Assembly: GCA_021234155.1 (NCBI GenBank)
Contig: JAJEKV010000036.1
Span: forward strand, 11,547,426-11,611,425
Source: Isoetes taiwanensis
Taxonomy: Eukaryota; Streptophyta; Lycopodiopsida; Isoetales; Isoetaceae
Length of the DNA stretch: 64,000 bases
Reading direction: 5' to 3'
The notes under the pieces were generated by a model. That model was not told where the DNA came from and searched no databases. It saw only the letters and a list, made by a program, of their open reading frames with translations. Below, piece after piece: positions 35,689-46,717 of this stretch; the first letter of the stretch is position 1, and each line of letters begins with the position of its first letter. Both the position numbers and the translations under genes were made by a program.

Positions 35689-37896
35689 ATGCTCGATTTA
35701 GACGGTGCCCGTAACGCCGCTTGGCAGACACCCTCCAACGCCAGTAGGCTCACTCCTGAACAGGAACTGATGTTAATGAAAAGGCAGTTAGGTGAGTTAC
35801 AGGCCTATGTATTGCATGCCAACCCACCGCAACAAACCCAGGAAGATGGACTGGAGTTACCTCCGCTACCACCGAGTCCACCTGCACAACAGCCATCTCC
35901 CCCTGGAACTAGTCCTGTACCTGCACCAAGGAGGCCTCATGCTAAGCGTTACCGAAGTTCCTCTAAGGATAGCACCACTTCCTCACGCTCCACCACTTCG
36001 GTGTCTTCTGGTTCATCGGTATCAGCTGGTGACCATACAAAGCGTCGGGATAAGGAGTACCGTAAAACGGTTGATACCGCCATAACTAGCATATGGAAGA
36101 ATAGAAAATTGGCCCAGTTTGATGGGAAATCCAGAGGCGGACTGAATGCAGAATCCTGGTTGGACGAAATGAAGGAGTTCGGGAAGTCCTATGGCATGAC
36201 GGAAAAGGATACAGGGAAGGTTGCCACCACCAACCTTACAGGAGCTGCCCGTATTTGGTGGAAGGGTTATGCCAGGGCCAAGCATCTGGACAGGAGCAGA
36301 TGCAACTTCAAGAAGTTCGCCAAGGCGTTCAAGTCGCATTTTGTGCCTCGTGCACACAAATGCCAGTAGATTCAGACCTTTTATAGGTTGGAGCAGAAGG
36401 GTATGTCGGTCCAGGCTTACACTGATGAGTTTATGCGCTTGAGGCTGTATGTTCCAGGAATGAATGAAAAGAGAGTCGTAGAGGGTTATATTGAAGGGTT
36501 GGCCCCATCAATTAAACGGATGGTTAAAGCCATAGACCCAAAATCAGTTGCAGAGGCCGAGGCTAAGGCATTGAGCCTCGAGTAGGCCACACCAAGAAAC
36601 CAGTATCCGCGTCCTACTCCTTATTCGCAGGCCCGGCCAGCCACACCATACAAACCCCGTTCGCCAAGTCCGGGGCCTTCTCAACAGAACTCGTATAGCC
36701 GGCCGGAAAAGAAAGTTACTTTCAGCACAGCTGACAAACAGAGCAATGTCGGCAAGGAAGTACGAAACCTCTTACAGTCTATTCCTAAGGAGGCCCGAGA
36801 ACAGCTCCGCCGGGATAAGGCATGTTACAGGTGTATGCGACCTGGGCACTTTATGCACAACTGCCCTTATGTTACGCAGACTGCCCAGCTGGCCATGGCC
36901 GACCTCGATTGGGACGAGCTGGAGACAACCTTACCTGTCGAAGACGAGGCTCCTGAGTATATTCATGGTGCGTCTCATATTCTTGCAGCTATAGAAATCG
37001 GCAATGCCGAAAGTCAGCCTGCTGTCATTTCCACCATAGGTCAAGTAGACAGTAAGCCTTTTGTAATTCTTATGGATACGGGAAGTACACATAATTTTGC
37101 TTCCCCTAGAATGGCTCAGGTCTTACAGCTTGAAACATTAAGGTCTCGACCAAGGCCTGTCACTCTAGCCAGTGGTAAAGTCAGACATACTCATGGCCGT
37201 CGCATCAATCTTAAGGTGCAGTTGCCAGGTGCTCCAGTGGCTTTGGGTGCCGAGTTGATGAACATTGGTAAATATGACCTTATTGTTGGTATGGAATTCT
37301 TGGCATCCGCAAAAGCCAACATAGACTGCGAGAAGAGGGAAGTTACCTTCAACGCAGCTAATGGAGCCCGCGTGACTATTAAAGGTGAACCCTTCAACCC
37401 TATCATGCAGTCTATGTCCATCAGACAGTTGGATAAAGCTATACGCAAGGAAAAGCTCCTCTGCATCATTTCCCTTGCGTCCATAGAGTCAGATGCTAAA
37501 CAGAAGCAAGTAATCGATACCTTGCCAGAAGGGATTGCTCGCCTTCTCCGGGAATTTGGTGACCTTTTCCCAGATGAGATTCAGAAGCTTCCTCCTTTTA
37601 GAGGGGTGGAATGTGAAATAGCTTTAGAGCCGGGTACCAAGCCTACTAGCAAGGCCCCGTACCGTATGGGTCCTCCAGAATTGGCAGAACTTAAGAAGCA
37701 ACTTCAGGAGCTACTAAACCTAGGTTTCATCCGACCTAGTGTTTCGCCTTTTGGCACCCCTATTCTCTTTGTTAAGAAAAAGGACGGCTCGCTGAGGATG
37801 TGTATTGATTACCGGCAACTTAACAAGCATACCATCAAGAATCGCTATGCTTTGCCTAGGGCAGATGACCTAATGGATCGCCATACAAGGGGCTAA
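35689..37896 (+). pseudogene. gag-protease-RT (first part), interrupted by two TAG codons
   Basis: One frame runs from the ATG at 35,689 through gag (GAARIWWKGY, FKSHFVP), a zinc knuckle ([14 protein letters not shown], about 36,829-36,870), an aspartic protease ([11 protein letters not shown], Asp at 37,075) and the RT N-terminus ([28 protein letters not shown]). It is broken by TAG at 36,367-36,369 and 36,583-36,585, and ends early at 37,894-37,896 because of an indel near 37,880. The N-terminal gag is Pro/Ser-rich. This is the usual Ty3/gypsy single gag-pol frame, now defective. Confidence 0.93.
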
Positions 37897-38580
37897 GTAT
37901 TTCTCAAAGATTGATCTTCGCCCGGATACCATCGATAAGGATCAAGGAGGAGGACATCCATAAATCCGCTTTTCGCACTAGGTATGGGCATTATGAATTT
38001 ACAGTTATGCCTTTTGGATTAACTAATGCCCCAGCAACGTTTATGCGACTAATGAATGATGTCTTCCGACAATACTTGGATGATTTTGTTGTTATCTTCT
38101 TCGACGACATTCTCATCTACAGTAAGACCCTTGAAGAGCATGAGAAACATCTTAGATTGGCCCTACAAAAGCTGAGACGTCATCAACTCTATGCCAAGTT
38201 CTCTAAGTGCAAGTTCGCCACTCCGAAGGTTGATTATTTAGGCCATATCATTTCCTCGAGAGGGAATTGCTACAAACCCCGAAAAGATAGAGGCCGTAAA
38301 GGGAATGGCCTATTCCGGGGGAATGTTTAGAAGTCCGTAGTTTCTTGGGATTAGCGGGGCTACTATCGAAAAATTTGTAAAGGATTTCGTGAAGATTGCA
38401 GCTCCTCTTACAAATCTCACAAAGCAGGAGAAGGTGAAGGATTGGATGGACCACTGGAAGACGAAAGTTCAGCAGAGTTTTTAGCAGCTTAAGGATGCTC
38501 TAACATCAGCACCAGTTCTCACATTACCCGATCCCCGAAACAGATAAGCTAGTGGCGACGGATGCCATAAAATTGCCACC
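37897..38580 (+). pseudogene. Reverse transcriptase, continued in shifted frames
   Basis: The RT continues with FSKIDLR in one frame and then in the frame from 37,911 with HYEFTVMPFGLTNAPATF, the catalytic FFDDILIYS (38,098-38,124; Phe-Phe in place of the common Tyr/Val-X) and YLGHIIS. Several 1-base losses (near 37,880, 37,922, 37,936 and 38,270) and stops after 38,330 break it. The thumb region and the start of RNase H (38,330-38,590) are readable only piecewise. Confidence 0.88.
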
Positions 38581-39225
38581 GGTGGGGTCCTAATGCGGAG
38601 GGGGAGGGTAATTGCCTACGATTCAAAGAAGATGAATGAGACAGAGCAGCGATATCCTACCCATGATCAGGAATTGTTAGCCGTTGTCCGTGCTCTGCGG
38701 ATATGGAGACACTACCTTCTTGGTAGAAGATTCCAATTGGATACGGATCATCAAAGTCTCCGCTATTTATCCACCCAAATTAACCTCAACCTCCGTCAGA
38801 GGAGATGGATGGAATTTCTCGAGGAGTATGACTTTGAGATTATGTATAAGCCTGGCAAGCACAACGTGGTTGCGGATGCTTTATCACGCCATCCCTTGGT
38901 GACCCGAACCCATTGTAATGCCATTTCTACACTCACCAGTGAGTTTGGGAAACAGATAGAGCAGACCTTGGCCACAGATCCAGAGTCTCGTGACATTTGG
39001 GACAGTTTGACTAAGGAAGCTCGCACGGATGCAGAACGCGAGGCTTTCCGTGCATATAAGAAGGAGGGCAACTTATTATATCACAAGGATAAGCTGTGTG
39101 TGCCAGAGACTTCAGGAGTACGGAAGCTCATTCTTCATGACACACACAATAGCCCTATAGCTGGACACGCAGGTTTTATGAAAACCTACTTTAAAAATTG
39201 CCCGCTTATTTCTGGCCTTCCATGA
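38581..39225 (+). pseudogene. RNase H and integrase N-terminus (shifted frame)
   Basis: The open frame from 38,593 includes GRVIAYDSKKMNETEQRYPT, HDQELLAVVRALRIWRHYL and DTDHQSLRYL of the Ty3 RNase H, then the connection HNVVADALSRHP and the start of the integrase zinc-binding region (HDTHNSPIAGHAGFMKTY). It ends at 39,225 because of a frameshift near 39,205 relative to the integrase frame. Confidence 0.88.
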
Positions 39226-40742
39226 AAAAGGAAATTGCCAAGTACATTAGGCAGTGTCGGGTATGCCAGCAAACAAAAGCGGAGCAGTTAAGGATTCCAG
39301 GCGAGTTGCAACCTCTGGATGTGCCAAATGCCAAATGGGAAGTGATAACCATGGATTTCATTGTGGGTTTTCCAAGAACTCTCCGAGGATATGATGCCTT
39401 AATGGTTGTGGTCGACAAATTGTCAAAAATGGCTCATTTCTTGCCATGTCGTACCACGGATACCGCCTTTGATACTGCTCTACTGTTCGCCAAGGAAACC
39501 TTCAGATTACACGGAATGCCACGAGTAATTGTGTCGGATAGGGATCCCAAATTTGTAAGTGCATTCTGGAAAGATTTCTTTGCCACCATTCAGACCAAGC
39601 TTGCTATGAGTACAGCATATCATCCTCAAACAGACGGTCAGACGGAACGTACCAATCGTATTATAGAGGATATGTTAAGAAGTTATGTGTGGAGTAAGCA
39701 ATCACAATGGGTCACTATATTTATCCGGGTCGAGTTTGCCTATAACAGCATGAAACAGGAGTCTTCCAGAATGTCTCCCTTTATGATAAACTATGGGTAC
39801 CAATGTCTTACTCCAGACACGTGGCATAATCTTGTTTCTAAGGTCGAAGTTTCTCAAAAACTTCTACTGGAGATGCAGGCTCTGGTCGAGGAAATTCGGG
39901 GCTACTTATTGGCTGCGCGCAGTCGTCAGAAGAGTGTAGCCGATAAGCACAGAACCCCGCGCGTTTTCCAGGTGGGCGAATCAGTTTGGCTTAAGATTAA
40001 AGTGAAGCAAGCCAAACTTAAGATTGGCAACTGCAAAAAGTTGGCCCCTCGATGGGCTGGACCGTTCAAGATTACTGAGCGCGTTGGGGAACAAGCATAT
40101 CGCTTGGACTTGCCACCCCGCTTGAAGATCCATAAAGTCTTTCACGTGAGTCTCCTCAAGCAACACACCCCTGATCCAGAGGAGGTTTTGGAGACCCCAA
40201 CCCTCCTAGAAATGACGGAGGAGCAACTCGAGATAGTCCCCGAAGCTCTTCTTGATCGAACTTACAAACAAACCAGAAGGACTCAAATGTTGCAATACTT
40301 GGTTAAGTGGAAACACTTACCAGTTGAGGATGCTACGTGGGTGATGAAGATAGACCTTGACAAGCACTATCCGGATTTCATGCGGGAGTCTCAAGGCCGC
40401 ACCATCAACGATGCTATCAACCCAGGCAGACAAATGCCGATGCGACGACGTGCCGTTTACCATGCTAGAGGGTTACTGATGAACCGAACTCTTCAGTTTT
40501 GTTTTGCCTACCTGTTTTGTTATCGTTCTACTGATGTTGGTATTGGATTTCGGTACTTAAACTATTTTATTATGATAATCATGTTGAATGCACCACGGTG
40601 CTTGAAATGTTTTGCAAACTTTAAACTTTTGAATATATATATTACTTTTCGGAAAAATACCGGATTACCTTCCTTCATAATGTATTTCTTTGTACATTTC
40701 GAACTAACCCCAATCTTTTCTTTATACAAAGATAAATTCTAA
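39198..40742 (+). CDS. Integrase with C-terminal chromodomain (frame of 514 codons)
   Basis: The frame contains the CC half of the zinc finger (CRVCQQTKAEQ) and the catalytic triad D (TMDFIVGFP, 39,354), D (VSDRDPKF, 39,537) and E (DGQTERTNR, 39,645). The GPY/F-like module (RWAGPFKI, AYRLDLPP) follows, then a chromodomain at about 40,240-40,390 (LLDRTYKQTRR, YLVKWKHLPVEDATW). A chromodomain fused to integrase is the hallmark of chromoviruses and is thought to direct integration to particular chromatin. The last 75 codons after DFMRESQG, up to the purine tract, look like 3' untranslated sequence that happens to stay open. Confidence 0.93.
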   Translation: MPAYFWPSMKKEIAKYIRQCRVCQQTKAEQLRIPGELQPLDVPNAKWEVITMDFIVGFPRTLRGYDALMVVVDKLSKMAHFLPCRTTDTAFDTALLFAKETFRLHGMPRVIVSDRDPKFVSAFWKDFFATIQTKLAMSTAYHPQTDGQTERTNRIIEDMLRSYVWSKQSQWVTIFIRVEFAYNSMKQESSRMSPFMINYGYQCLTPDTWHNLVSKVEVSQKLLLEMQALVEEIRGYLLAARSRQKSVADKHRTPRVFQVGESVWLKIKVKQAKLKIGNCKKLAPRWAGPFKITERVGEQAYRLDLPPRLKIHKVFHVSLLKQHTPDPEEVLETPTLLEMTEEQLEIVPEALLDRTYKQTRRTQMLQYLVKWKHLPVEDATWVMKIDLDKHYPDFMRESQGRTINDAINPGRQMPMRRRAVYHARGLLMNRTLQFCFAYLFCYRSTDVGIGFRYLNYFIMIIMLNAPRCLKCFANFKLLNIYITFRKNTGLPSFIMYFFVHFELTPIFSLYKDKF

Positions 40743-40752
40743 GGAGGGAGAA
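40741..40752 (+). other. Polypurine tract
   Basis: AAGGAGGGAGAA immediately precedes the 3' LTR and is the expected plus-strand priming site. Confidence 0.9.
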
Positions 40753-42300
40753 TGTGACGCTCCAAGTATTTATACGGTTATGCGTATAAATATTGAACAC
40801 GCCACTTTCGGTATAGGTCGCCACACGGGGTATGATAACCTAGGGGTTGGCCTCAATGGATTTAATTAGCTATGTTAACCGGGATTATAAAGGATAATTA
40901 GCTACGCACATGTGATTAAGTCAATCCATAGTAGGAAGGCGCCATTTGACATGACCCGGGTGGCTAGCATGAGGATTGCTAAACTAGGCCACCAAAGGGA
41001 AGTGCCATCCTCATATCAGCCCAATTTCGACCCAGCAAAGCACCAGGAGCTGTTCGTCCCCAGATCGCCAAGATACCCTCTACAATCCGCTACCCCAAGA
41101 CGGCACCATGGAAGCACCCTTGACAACGGGTCCAAAATTAAACTCCAGTTAGTGGTAGTTAACTTGCAAATTGTAGAATAATACTCTAGTATTCTTTTCT
41201 GGTTGGTTTTGGGTGAGATTAACCCTTCTTTGGTAATTAGGAATACTTTTCAATTATGAATGATGCTCTGTATGGAATGGTCGATGTCTCTATGAGTTAG
41301 TTTAGTAATTTCTCGTAAACAGGGATTAACAGGGGGGTAGAGGCCTCTGAGCTTGAGTATAGAATGCTCCTAGTAGTCCTTTAACATCCTACTAGTTTCG
41401 CCTATGCACAAGAGCCCACCAGGTCATAGACGCTATGGTCCGCTTAGCACCGCATAAGGGACGGGCCTTGTGGTGAAGTAGGGGTGGGGTCTTGCACGAG
41501 CATAAAAAAGGCTCCCCGAGACTCCTACGCTGGGCTAGGCCTGATAGCCGGTCACGTGGAGGGCCGGGTATGGGTCTGACACTCCCTGGGTGTAGTGGTG
41601 TGACCCGTATGGGGCACCATGCACTTTGAGTAGAATTAGGGTGAGTAAGTCGGCTACGGATGCGGGGTCGCCGATGCGCACGTATTCTCTAGCTCACCCA
41701 CGACACCACTGTGATCCCGAAGGGGACGCCCCCCGACCGCCTCATCGGACCAGTGTCATGAACCCGAGTAGACTCAAAGGGTGATCCCTAGAGTCCGCGT
41801 CTCCCTGGCTATAGCAAAGCCATAGCGTGAATCGACCCATCTGCAAAGTGTGCACAGGAGGGGCGGATGGAGTGGACAACCCTAGCCGATGTTCTATGCC
41901 AGCCAACGCCATGCCAAGATTCGGTCTGCCAATTCCCTGAGACCCAGCCGTCAGTCCCTTCCCCACTAGAGTCTGAGCCGGTGTAGAACCTGGGTTTTGG
42001 GTGTTTTCTTAGCTTAGATGCATGTTCTTGCCGTCGGTACTTGAATGGATGTGCCACCCCTCGTGGTGGATATTTATATGTGATTTATGTTGTATGCTAA
42101 CCTTGTATTCATGCTTCCGCGACGTAGGCGCCCATTGAAGGCGTGGGCCGAATGACCCCTCCGTGTCCTTCACCTGAGCGTCTCTATGTAGATGGCCCGG
42201 GTTAGATGGAGGGCTCTGCTCGTGGCGGGATGGCCGCCATGGGAGGGGAAGTCCCCGTATGTATACGGCCGGGGGTCGTATATATTCAGGGAGCGTCACA
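40753..42300 (+). repeat. 3' LTR
   Basis: Starts TGTGACGCTCC and ends GGGAGCGTCACA, followed by the target duplication CCTAT. Homologous to the 5' LTR along its whole length, with many short indels. Confidence 0.95.
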
Positions 42301-42585
42301 CCTATAATTATGTTTCGCATGTACAAAATCAACACCATGTAGTACATTACCTCAAATCTTATAGTATTTTGCAAATGGTGTTATACAGTATACCATTTTT
42401 TGTACATGCATATCCCACAAATGAGGAACTTTATGTACGGTATAGATCAAGGAATAAAGGGCAAATATGCCCATCTGACAGCTCTCGGTGCTCGGAGTAA
42501 CCCCCGTGTGAATATGCACCCAAACTAAAGGGGGTTTAAGGGGGAATTTAATTTTGAAGTGTGTAATGTAATGGTTTGTGTGATT

Positions 42586-43450
42586 TAAGCCAAGGGTACA
42601 CATGGCAGAAGCTACCCTATTAGACCTAGCATATCCTAGTATCATTTCGAGCAGAATAAACAAATATATGAAATGCTTACCTTTGAAACTTGATACAATA
42701 GAAACCCAGCTCTCGGTTGGTGCATTCTGTTGCTCCAAATAGATGGAGCTTTTCAAAATGAATTGCAAAACACAATAAGCATGCATTAATATCATCATCT
42801 ACCAAGAATAGCACACACAAAGAACTAACCTTGTCAAGTTCATGGCAGCCAAGCTCAATAAAGGCAAACAAAAGGCATTCCTGGTTTCGTTTGCTTATAG
42901 ATATCCAGGCTGTTTATCCATTCATAGTTTGCACGACCTAATGGCTGAAAACCAGTTAAGCTAGTCCGCTAAAAAAAGAAAAAGGTCCACCGAGACAGAC
43001 TTACAGTTTGTAAGGCATTAAATGCCAGATGTTGTCTGAACCAGTTAACATATTCTGCTAAGAGGTGGCTTTTCAATTGCAATGACTAACATGTCTGATT
43101 AAGCCAAGAGTACACATGGCAGAAGCTACCCCATTAGACTTAGCATATCCTAGTATCATTTTCAGCAGAATAAGCAAATATATGAGATGCTTACTTTTGA
43201 AACTTCATAAAATAGAAGCCCAGCCCTCGGTTGGTGCATTATCTTGCTCCAAATAAATGGAGCTTTTCAAACTGAATTGCAGAATACAGTAAGCATGCAT
43301 TAATATCAATATAGCACCAGGTCACAATCATATTATTGCATCATCAAATTCAGAAGAACATGTTCTAGCTTATATCCACCTGTAGTTTGCATGGCAGAAT
43401 AAGCAAACATATGAAATGCTCACTTTTGAAACTTGATACAATAGAAGCAA
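42586..43450. repeat. Two full and one partial copies of a 210-bp segment
   Basis: The block from AAGCCAAGNGTACACATGGC through GGTTGGTGCATT to AAGCATGCATTAATATCA occurs at 42,586-42,797 and 43,101-43,307. Its middle part recurs at 43,393-43,448. Spacing of the first two is 515 bp. No ORF is shared among the copies. Confidence 0.88.
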
Positions 43451-44059
43451 AATTTCTTATAAACAATCTACCCTCCAAATATCAGATCCCCCATCTAGCA
43501 AAATTAGCAACCTCTTGTTGTTTCTATCCTTCTTGCAAATCTAAACTAGGTTTTTCAAATAACACCTAGAAATAGATTAGAACTGGTAAGGACCGCTTAC
43601 CTCGGCATCTGCAACACCCGACCGATTTCACCAACAAATACAATCTGTCGTTCATGCCAGTCAATGTCACAACGAACATAGAGCAAGCGGCTAAGTTACC
43701 GGCAACGCCAGGCGGACCACTACCTGAAGCAACCCCGTCTGAAGCTTGATGAACACTAGTCATTCAGCTTGCTTCCTGCAGAAGCCAATGGACGAGCGAA
43801 TTGACAGCACATATATCACACTAAAATCCACATCCACCAATGCATATCCACTCTCCAGCACCTTCTACTATTTTCTAAATAATTCTTTTGCTATTTCCAT
43901 ATTCACATATATTAAAGGATGGATAATGCTCTAACAAAATGCCATAGCTTCTACGACATCAATTGCAATTACCATTGCAAGCAGGCTTTTTCCTGTGATG
44001 ATTGTTTCTATGAGTAAAGAATTCTACATTTTTCACCAAACATTGTAGTGATGTCTTCA
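43451..44059. other. Stretch without a supportable gene
   Basis: A minus-strand open run (about 43,690-43,600, with YVRCDIDWHERQIVFVGEIG) ends at a GTAAG donor and looks exon-like, but no partner exon or family could be identified. The remainder is AT-rich. Confidence 0.35.
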
Positions 44060-44386
44060 TGCCAATCCTAGATGTCATTACGTGGCTTCTCCATCCAAGC
44101 CGTTAGAGTTTATGAGATTCTCTTACTTTCTAAAGTCTTCTACAATTTTTTAGAACATTCTACAACTTTTTGAATTGTTCTAGAAGATTCTATAACACTT
44201 TACAAAGTTCTACCATATTCAAAATGTTCTAGAACTATTTAGATTTTTCTAGAAGGTAATCTAAAATTGAAGTGCTTACCCATGCGCATCTAGAAGCTCA
44301 AGACTGGCGTTGAAGAGCTTTTAGAACCATTAAGGTGGAGGTATCCTTTAAGTATATATGAAACATCAATTTTTCAATTATTGAAG

Positions 44387-44436
44387 GCCTGGTCTAGTGG
44401 TTAGGGGGGGCAACGACCAGGGTCGAATCCCCCAAA
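44387..44436 (+). repeat. tRNA-like (SINE-type) module, copy 1
   Basis: A-box-like TGGTCTAGTGG (44,390-44,400) and B-box-like GGTCGAATCC (44,421-44,430), about 20 bp apart, resemble a shortened tRNA-Glu/Asp-type head. It cannot fold as a complete tRNA. Confidence 0.7.
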
Positions 44437-45165
44437 CAACATAAAAACTTTCAAAAGCATCCCCTTAAGGCCCGAGCATGCAACGTGGACTGTAGGATCT
44501 TGGATCCAACAAGGGCCAAGATTGCGCCACGTGGCAGATCTTACAGATCGACGATCAAGATCGAAATGAATGTGGACCGTACCTCTTGGTCAAGTGGACG
44601 GTTAGAAAAATCAACGCACACTACTGGATCTGAGCCGTCCAGGGTGCACAGTGGCACCTTCCACGATCAAGATGGCCCGAAATATCGCAGCCTACTAAAA
44701 ATATATATATATTGATATATGCTTTGTATATTATACAAATATAGCATACATACATGCATACATGTAGATACATGACCTAACCTTTAGCATGATACATGAT
44801 ATCTGATCTATATATGTTCTTATGTTTCGCGCTTATCCGACCGTCCGTTCGAGATCCGACGGCTCACGTGGGTTTGGGACGTCTCCTACGGCCCAGATGG
44901 TCTGGGAGTTTACATATAATATGTGTACCGTGGTCCTACGGTCCAGATTGATCTGATCCTGATCGTCGGTCCGAGATCCGACGGCTCACGTGGCTTGGGG
45001 ACACATCCTACGGTCCACGTGGCTTTGGGAATTATATGTAATAGATCCTACGGCTCATATTGCTTTTATATAGTGAGATCTTGATCGTTGATCGAGTTTA
45101 TGATCCTAAGGCTCATATTGAATGCTCGTTCCTTAAGGAAAGGCTTTTAAAAATTGTTATGTTAT

Positions 45166-45222
45166 TGGGGGGATTCAAACCCTAGTCCTCAACCGCCCAC
45201 TCTAACCACTAGACCAAGCATT
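45166..45222 (-). repeat. tRNA-like (SINE-type) module, copy 2
   Basis: On the minus strand, A-box TGGTCTAGTGG (45,217-45,207) and B-box GGTTTGAATCC (45,181-45,171) lie with 25 bp between them. Confidence 0.7.
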
Positions 45223-46485
45223 AATTCTATGAAAAATTTATGTTTCAAATATACTTAAGGGTAATGTTCTAATTAAGATAAAATAGACTATAATATTCTA
45301 GGATGTTTTGAAACTTTCAAAATGTTCCAGAAAGTTCTAAAATGTTCTAGAAATTTCTAGAATGTAAGGGAATCTAGAAGAATTAAAGGGAATATAAGGA
45401 AATCTCATAAGTTGTAAGAGAATCCAGGAAAATATACAAGTCTAACGGAATCTCTTAAAATCTAATTGAATCTAAGGGAATCTTCATAATATCTAAGGGA
45501 ATGTAAGAAAATCTTGATGAAATCTTAGAGTTTTTTTAAGATTTTGCAAAACGCGACAATAGAATGTTCTAAAATGTTTCAATAAAGGTGTACAATATAA
45601 ATCTTGAAAAAAAAAAATATTCTAGATGCTCAAGGCAAGCGCTCTAGTCTAAAAATAGAAAATGTTTTAAAAATATTGCACAGATCCAAAATAGATTATT
45701 TTAGAAGGTTCTAAATGCTCATGGGTTTTTAAGATTTTGCAAAGAGCGACAATAGAATGTTCTAAAATGTTTCATAATAAAGGTGTACAATATAAATCTT
45801 GAAAAAAAAAAAATTCTAGATGCTCAAGGTAAGCGCCTTAGTATAAAAATAGAAAATGTTTTAAAAATGTTGCACAGATCCAAAATAGATCATTTTAGAA
45901 GGTTTTAAATGCTCATGGGTAAGCACCTCAATCAAAATAGAAAATTCTAAGAGAATCTAGGAGAATCTAAGAGAATCTCAGTAGAATCGTTGGTTATCTA
46001 GAGCACTATAGGGCCTTACATCGTAAGAACATGCTAAAATTGGAACAATGCGCCGTAGGACGTATTAATTTTTTTGTATATATCTTATGTTTGTCCTCCT
46101 AAATCCGACCGTTGATCCGAATCCTACGGCTCACGTGGCTTTGGGACGTATCCTACGGCCCAGATGGCTTGGGAGTTTGTGTATAGACTATATGTAAGCG
46201 ATCCTACGGTCCAGGTTGATTTGATCCTGATCGTCGGTCCGAGATCCTACGGCTCACATTGCTTTGGGACACATCCTACGGTGCACATGGCTTTGGGAAT
46301 TATATGTAATCGATCCTATGGTCCAGGTTGTTCTTGATCTTGATCGTCGATCTAGGATCCTACGGCTCATGTTGCTTTAGATTTTTGCCATATGGCACGA
46401 TCTCGGCCCTTGATCGGGTCCAAGATCCTACGGCCCGCGTTGAATGCTCATCCTTTAAGGAAAGGCTTTTAAAATTTTTATGTTG

Positions 46486-46548
46486 TGTGGGGATTTGAAC
46501 CACGGTCATTGACCCCCAAAATTTATTCTAACCACTAGACCAAGCATT
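46486..46548 (-). repeat. tRNA-like (SINE-type) module, copy 3
   Basis: On the minus strand, A-box TGGTCTAGTGG (46,542-46,532) and B-box GGTTCAAATCC (46,501-46,491), the best consensus B-box of the three. The 30-bp spacing is close to that of a tRNA gene. Confidence 0.72.
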
Positions 46549-46662
46549 AATTCTATGAACAAATTATGTTTCAAATATACTTAAGGGTAACAATCCGTTA
46601 AGATAAAATGGAGTATAACATTCTAACTAGTTCAAAAGAGTTCTAGAATGTTCGAAGGCTCT

Positions 46663-46717
46663 AGAAAGTTCTAGAATCTTCTAGAAAGTTCCAAAATATT
46701 CTAGAAAGTTCTAGAAC
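46663..46717. promoter_or_regulatory. Array of alternating GAA/TTC pentamers (heat-shock-element-like)
   Basis: GAA at 46,664, TTC 46,669, GAA 46,674, TTC 46,679, GAA 46,684 and TTC 46,689 give six perfectly phased nGAAn/nTTCn units. A second run follows: TTC 46,699, GAA 46,704, TTC 46,709, GAA 46,714. Another array lies at 45,325-45,362 (TTC 45,325, GAA 45,330, TTC 45,335, one miss, TTC 45,345, GAA 45,350, TTC 45,355, GAA 45,360). Three or more alternating units form a consensus HSF site; function here is inferred only. Confidence 0.6.

Larger units (their letters stand above)
29598..42300 (+). mobile_element. Full-length Ty3/gypsy chromovirus carrying a histone H3 domain
   Basis: The 12,703-bp element has 5-bp target duplications CCTAT (29,593-29,597; 42,301-42,305), LTRs of 1,555 and 1,548 bp, an initiator Met-tRNA-type primer site and a purine tract. 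The order is histone H3-like domain, ORF A, ORF B, gag, protease, RT, RNase H, integrase, chromodomain. Protease-RT-RNase H-integrase order and the C-terminal chromodomain place it in the chromovirus group of Ty3/gypsy. It is longer than typical chromoviruses (roughly 5-7 kb, or up to about 10-12 kb in some clades) because of about 4.5 kb of extra sequence before gag. Gag and pol contain two in-frame TAGs and several small indels, so this copy is not autonomous as sequenced. Confidence 0.96.
29493..42578. mobile_element. MITE (family with 80-bp TIRs), split by the gypsy insertion
   Basis: The left TIR (29,493-29,580) and right TIR (42,501-42,578) are inverted copies ending on the word AACCATT/AATGGTT, with inner ends ATTCACACGGGGG/CCCCCGTGTGAAT. 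Between them lies the element's core, interrupted by the 12.7 kb gypsy insertion and its CCTAT target duplication. The joined interior matches the intact family members at 59,900-60,284 and 62,688-63,148, including GAGCCCCTA-AATTA at the insertion point. No coding capacity. Confidence 0.9.

Noticed and set aside
40470-40742. C-terminal extension of the integrase beyond the chromodomain
   Set aside because: Composition changes to Phe/Tyr/Leu-rich AT sequence leading to the purine tract, typical of untranslated DNA that stays open by chance.
44387-46548. Functional tRNA genes
   Set aside because: A and B boxes are present, but no acceptor stem or anticodon arm can be formed and A-B spacing is too short in two copies.
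44700-46700. CRISPR-like array because of regular short repeats
   Set aside because: Repeats are diverged, lack unique equal spacers, and the context is a plant genome; they form a composite transposon-like repeat.
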